Assembly: GCA_019009955.1 (NCBI GenBank)
Contig: CM032228.1
Span: 7,656,501 to 7,720,500 of the forward strand
Length of the DNA: 64,000 bases
Direction: 5' to 3'
DNA from: Riptortus pedestris
Lineage: Eukaryota; Arthropoda; Insecta; Hemiptera; Alydidae
The notes beneath the pieces are model-generated. The model ran no database searches. It had not been told where the DNA came from and was given only the letters and a program-made list of their open reading frames with translations. Shown piece after piece: positions 59,641 through 64,000 of this stretch. Numbering within the stretch: the first letter of the stretch is position 1; the number at the start of each line of letters is the position of its first letter. Made by a program: the position numbers and the translations under genes.

Positions 59641-62600
59641 TTAATAGAAATATATAAAATAATATAAATAAATTAAAAGAATATGAGAAAAAAAACACAC
59701 AATGTCAGCCCTGCCTTTACTTGCAATCATTTCAAAACATTTGAGCTGTATAAAGGTTAATATGGAATAAGTTCATAAATGTTGATTTCCTGATCTATAA
59801 ATATAAATGCGGGGAAAAAATAACAAATGCAGGGTTTTGGAAAATATCTTTATTGTTTTCGTTTCAATCAACTTAATGCCTAACCCATCACATGTTGATA
59901 AAGATCACAAAAGAAAGTGTGGAACATATATTTACTTAAACACTTATATCCAAATGCTCTGTGCTTAAATGCACTTCTTATATTGAAATATATCATTTTT
60001 GCTTTTACATAACTCTTCAATTTATTTTAACGACTTTAAACAACCTATTTACAAAGTACTAATTAACCTATGGTTATACACTAATGCGAAATATATTTAT
60101 ACTTTTATGTATATGTCACAAGCGAAGTTTAAAATTGAGCACAGTTGACAGAGCCTGGGTATTTCTACAAACAATGTTTGGGGTCTTTGTTTCAAGAAAG
60201 TATTTTGGAGAAAATTTTTTCTGCTGGCGTGCTATAGATCCAAGAATTTGTAATGGGTGTGTGTAAAATGCAGGGCTCTTCTACAAAAATGTTTATTTCA
60301 AAAGTACTTTCGTTCCATTTAAATGAAGATCTTCAGTCCAGAAACACTGCTGAGCCTTCGAGCAATTGAGGATTCAACACAATTTCTAAAATGAAGATAT
60401 TGAATATATCCCTTTAAATGGAACACAAATACTTTCAAAATAGAAATTTTCGTGGAAGAGCCCAGCATTTCATTCACAACCAATGAAACAAATTCCACTA
60501 ACACAGCCTCAAAGAAATTGAAATTTTTATTCAAATTTCCACCTGTCAGCGTAAGCTTTTACTTTATTTTTATGAAAAACAATTTTGAAGAAATGAAATC
60601 TTTCATTCCTGACAACACTGATAAAAAAAAAAAAAAATGTGATTAATGTTAAAACATAGTATTTTTGAAGATGATACATTCCTTCTTTAAGGATTGTAAA
60701 GATTCCCTACATAAGTATATACGAATGCTGCTTGATTTAAATACGCAACTGACTTCCTGAATATTGCACAACAACTAGTTATGCATTCTTATTGCTTTTC
60801 CTACAATTTTCAATAAAAGAGGAACAACAGATTTTCCCCCTGCCTAATACAACTTTTCATTAAACTTATAATAATTATTATTTTAAATTATTTTATTTTT
60901 TTAACGCTTTTATTTATAATCAGACTCTTCTCGATTGAGCCAATGTTCTTGTGAGATGAAATTTTCTGTTGAGACAGCCTTCCAGTCTCTTTATGCAGCA
61001 TATTTAAGTCTACTAATTTAGCTAATGTACCACTTATAAATTTGACCTCAAACTTCATAAAGACATATTGTTCAAATTGAGGAATTGAGTGGTTTCAGCT
61101 TTTATTCTTAGTTAGCAAGTAGATGGAAAGTGATAAGGGAAGAATGATTTCAAGGAGCCGTTGCACGATATTTGTCTCCATGGTATCTAGAATAGGTTTG
61201 TGTTTATATTTCTGAAAGATGAATCAACTTATTAAAATTCATTATTCATCTGAAGCCAAATTATTAAAAAAAAAATGCTCTCAAGGAAGAGGATAATCAA
61301 CTGAACTTTATATTTTAAAACAAGTGTACTTTCCCCGAATTTAAGCTGTTGGCTAATTGTGCCCGAATGTTCTCGATAAAGATTTTTCTGAGCTTTCTTC
61401 AGACATATATAACGGAATATATTTATTTATTTTATGTTTATAGAATTTTCTTTTTGAACACCCATTCGCATTAAAATCTTACCGTTAGTCGTCAAAAGTA
61501 AATAAAGAATTTGAAAGCTGATTAAAGTTTGATAAATCATAATGGAGAGCACAAAAAGTGATCATGGACTCCTTTCTTTAATCTAATTTGAGCAGAGAAA
61601 AAAAACTTCCAAAATAAAGTATTTTAAACAAAATACTAAGAGAACAAGAATTATTGACATTGTTCGGAAATATCTGGACACTGTAAACAATGCTCAAGTT
61701 CAGACTACGCCAGCAACATAGACTAATATTAATATACACATATATACTCAATGGCGCACATGTATATATATTCTATCATACATTCATTCACATAGAAATA
61801 TAAAATCAATTGTAAAAATACCATACTGTTTTAGCCGGTGCAAATACAGTAAGGCACAAGAATCTTTAAAAAAACAAAAAAAAATCCCGGAAAAAAAATA
61901 AAATAAATAACACGACTTAAATCTTTATCATAATGTTTTATATTTGTTTAGGACTAGCTAAAAGGTTTCAGGAGCAGAAGATGGACAATGTTTTCACAAG
62001 TGTTTCTTTAGAAATTACTTTTTAACCTTCAGTCTTTATACAGACAGTTTGTAAAAACCATTCTCCTCACCTCTCTCCCTGAAAAGAAGATAAAGCACCA
62101 CTATTCTATTATTTTATTAGGATAACTTCTCAAAATATTTACAAGAGATTCACTCGCCATGTGAACATTTCTCTCTACGACACAAAACAACGAACAACGT
62201 CGAAAAACATAAAATTACTATTGTAGAACAACAATTAGAACAGAATTAATACTTAGTTTAAACTTGGGTCCAATTTTCAATTTATGAATTTAATAGATCA
62301 TTTAAGATTTAATTTAAATACGATTACATAGTCTCTGTTATTCAATAGTAACGAGAGAAATAATTATGTTAAACAACAACAATTTTATGAAAGATTGTGC
62401 CTAAATAAATGAACAGGAAGACAACAAATTTATTGAAGCACCACAAGGTGGCTTAAAAGAAAATTATCCAGTGACATAGAAATAATTGAATACAAAAAAT
62501 ATTCAACGTCTTTTTAGAAAAAAATAAATAAAATATATATTTAAAATAAAGTGAAAGAAAGAAAAAATTTCCAAATGTGACTTTCTTTTAAAAAACAAGT

Positions 62601-63195
62601 TTTTATATATTTATTTTTGGAATGTCATACTAATTATCACGAATAGAAGGTTAACATTCAGAGAAAAAAGTTAGATAAATGGGTACACTGAGGCACTATT
62701 CACTCACTAATGAAGTAAATTTTAGTGTTCTCAATTATTTAAAGTTTTATAAGCCTTAAACCCTGATCATATAGATTAGAATGCTTCTCATAGATCAACA
62801 ATAATTCATAGACAATAATCAATGGATAAATTTATCTTGTAACATTTTATATGTGACAATTCAATTTTTGAGAAAAGTAAATGTATTATTACAAAGACAG
62901 TGAATCATTGGACTATATGCACATCGAGTTAGAGTAATATGCTATAAAGAAAATAGGAATATATATTATGTCTTCTTAACTTCAAAAGGGAACTCTCTCA
63001 CTCGCCGGATTTGAGTAAATGAAAGAAACTCAATTCTGAGGGTTTCCTATATTTCCTTTCACACCTATTAATTATATATTTATATTACATTGTTAATTGT
63101 AACTAAAACAAAAAGGTCAAATATAAAAAGTTTAGATGGCTTGAAATTGTTAACTTAAATAGAGACAATCTAACAAGGAGGGGGAGAGGGCTCGC
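59641..63195 (-). other. 3' UTR / downstream region of the HECTD1-like gene
   Basis: No coding frame on either strand. Several AATAAA words exist on the - strand; the one at 59848-59853 ('caataaag'), close to the first repeat on this side, would give a 3' UTR of about 3.3 kb, but nearer signals such as 62605-62610 are possible too. 60155-60472 holds a hairpin repeat (separate entry). The stretch is otherwise free of the SINE and foldback debris common elsewhere, consistent with transcribed UTR (inference). Confidence 0.4.
60155..60472. repeat. Hairpin repeat with a third direct copy
   Basis: 60266-60325 ('aatgcagggctcttctacaa' ... 'ttcgttccatttaaa') and 60412-60472 ('tttaaatggaac' ... 'gaagagcccagcattt') are inverted copies over about 58 bases with about 80 percent identity. 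A third, direct and shorter copy lies at about 60160-60212 ('tttctacaaacaatgttt', 'caagaaagtattttgg'). The loop contains 'tgaagatcttca', a perfect 12-bp palindrome. Confidence 0.65.
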
Positions 63196-63478
63196 TTAGT
63201 TGAGGTGGAAACCCCGTTCTCGAGTAGCAGTGAGTAGCCTCTCCCTGAGTATTTCTTCCGTCGGATAGTCTGGGAGCTTGAGGTAGTGGACACAGGTGTT
63301 GACCGAAGGGTAGGAGCCTTCACCCGCATCTACCTTCCGGACTACAGTCAGCCGAGGGCTCAGGTTGGCTAGTCCTCCGGGAGGCAGTGAACTACATCCT
63401 GTCGTGAATTGCAGGAATGCTTTCCTCTCTTCACCGCTCAATCCTACCAACACGTTCACTAGTCGCAGGAATCCAGCG
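63196..63478 (-). CDS. Hectd1: HECTD1-like E3 ubiquitin ligase, last coding exon
   Basis: On the - strand the acceptor 'tgtgtgttgtag' ends at 63479; the exon starts at 63478 with the third base of a split codon and runs 93 codons to TAA at 63196-63198. The residues are the C-lobe of a HECT domain: [92 protein letters not shown]. The catalytic cysteine that takes ubiquitin from E2 is the Cys in [13 protein letters not shown]. The text from [12 protein letters not shown] onwards and the final GFHLN are close to animal HECTD1 (TRIP12 differs by its longer insertion). Upstream exons lie beyond the window end on the far side. The open frame extends further 5' (to 63501) only by translating the intron end. 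Confidence 0.93.
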
Positions 63479-64000
63479 CTACAACACACACAACATTCCA
63501 TTATTACTTTTGCTTTGTTAACTGAAAAAGGATTATAGATATAAAATAGCTCAAAACTGATTTTATCACTGGTTCAGTCATATTCAAGAATTAAGTAAGG
63601 AAATAATATCACTTTGCTCCTTATTAAAATATCTTCCAATGGGAACTCTATTACTAATATACTGTGGTAGGGACTCTATACTATATGATAACATACTAAT
63701 ACAATGAGAACTCGTATTACTAATGCAATATATATACATATATACACATATATGCTGCACTTGGAGGGGAAATGGAGATAGAGATGGAAATGGGAAATGG
63801 AGAACCTTGAAAAATCCTTATCCATGAGAAATTTAATGGAATCCTTACTTTTTAAGATGAAAATAAGAAATTTTGAGTTTATTTATATGCTCACAGTTGG
63901 AATATTACAGTGGAACACCTTCATCCAACATAATGGCATGAATACATATTTGCCAACTGTGATCACCTGACTATCTAATTGATACAACAATAAAACCTAC
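63479..64000 (-). other. Hectd1: HECTD1-like gene intron
   Basis: Sequence preceding the acceptor. AT-rich with a TATACACATA-type tract near 63728-63752; no further HECT exon is visible before the window edge. Confidence 0.6.

Overview
The window looks like AT-rich nuclear DNA of an arthropod, most likely an insect and possibly a hemipteran-type genome (inference). The evidence is spliced genes with GT-AG introns, a recognisable class II POU gene of the nubbin/pdm2 type, a HECTD1-type ubiquitin ligase, and much tRNA-derived SINE, LINE, Ty3/gypsy, mariner and foldback debris. There are no bacterial operons, CRISPR arrays or rRNA genes.

Two host genes are supported. The first runs on the + strand from 22780 to 42827. 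Nine exons give one uninterrupted reading frame of 389 residues plus a stop, with every junction in phase. It encodes a glutamine-rich, serine/proline-rich linker, a POU-specific domain split over the exons at 37340 and 38912, and a POU homeodomain split over the exons at 40166 and 42689. The start codon and first exon(s) were not found and probably lie before 22780, perhaps outside the window. The second gene is the last coding exon of a HECTD1-like E3 ubiquitin ligase on the - strand (63196-63478), so the two genes converge tail to tail.

Layout. 1-22779: upstream or 5' intronic noncoding DNA with LINE relics (136-330, 10044-10394, 18940-20116), SINEs, microsatellites, a complete foldback transposon (13581-15516) and some GC-richer patches that may be regulatory. 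22780-42827: the POU gene, whose introns hold many single foldback arms and SINEs. 42828-about 46200: 3' UTR or downstream region with a paired inverted repeat. 46200-55000: SINE, mariner and LINE relics and an unclassified repeat pair. 55139-57293: a broken Ty3/gypsy pol relic joined to a foldback arm. 57294-59640: more foldback arms. 59641-63195: 3' UTR or flank of the HECTD1-like gene, with a hairpin repeat.

The most unusual feature is a dispersed 0.4-0.7 kb repeat that occurs as single arms throughout the window and once as a 1.9 kb foldback element with about 620-670 bp inverted arms around a degenerate tandem-repeat core. Its arms carry perfect octamer sites (ATGCAAAT), the classical DNA target of the POU class encoded by the host gene.
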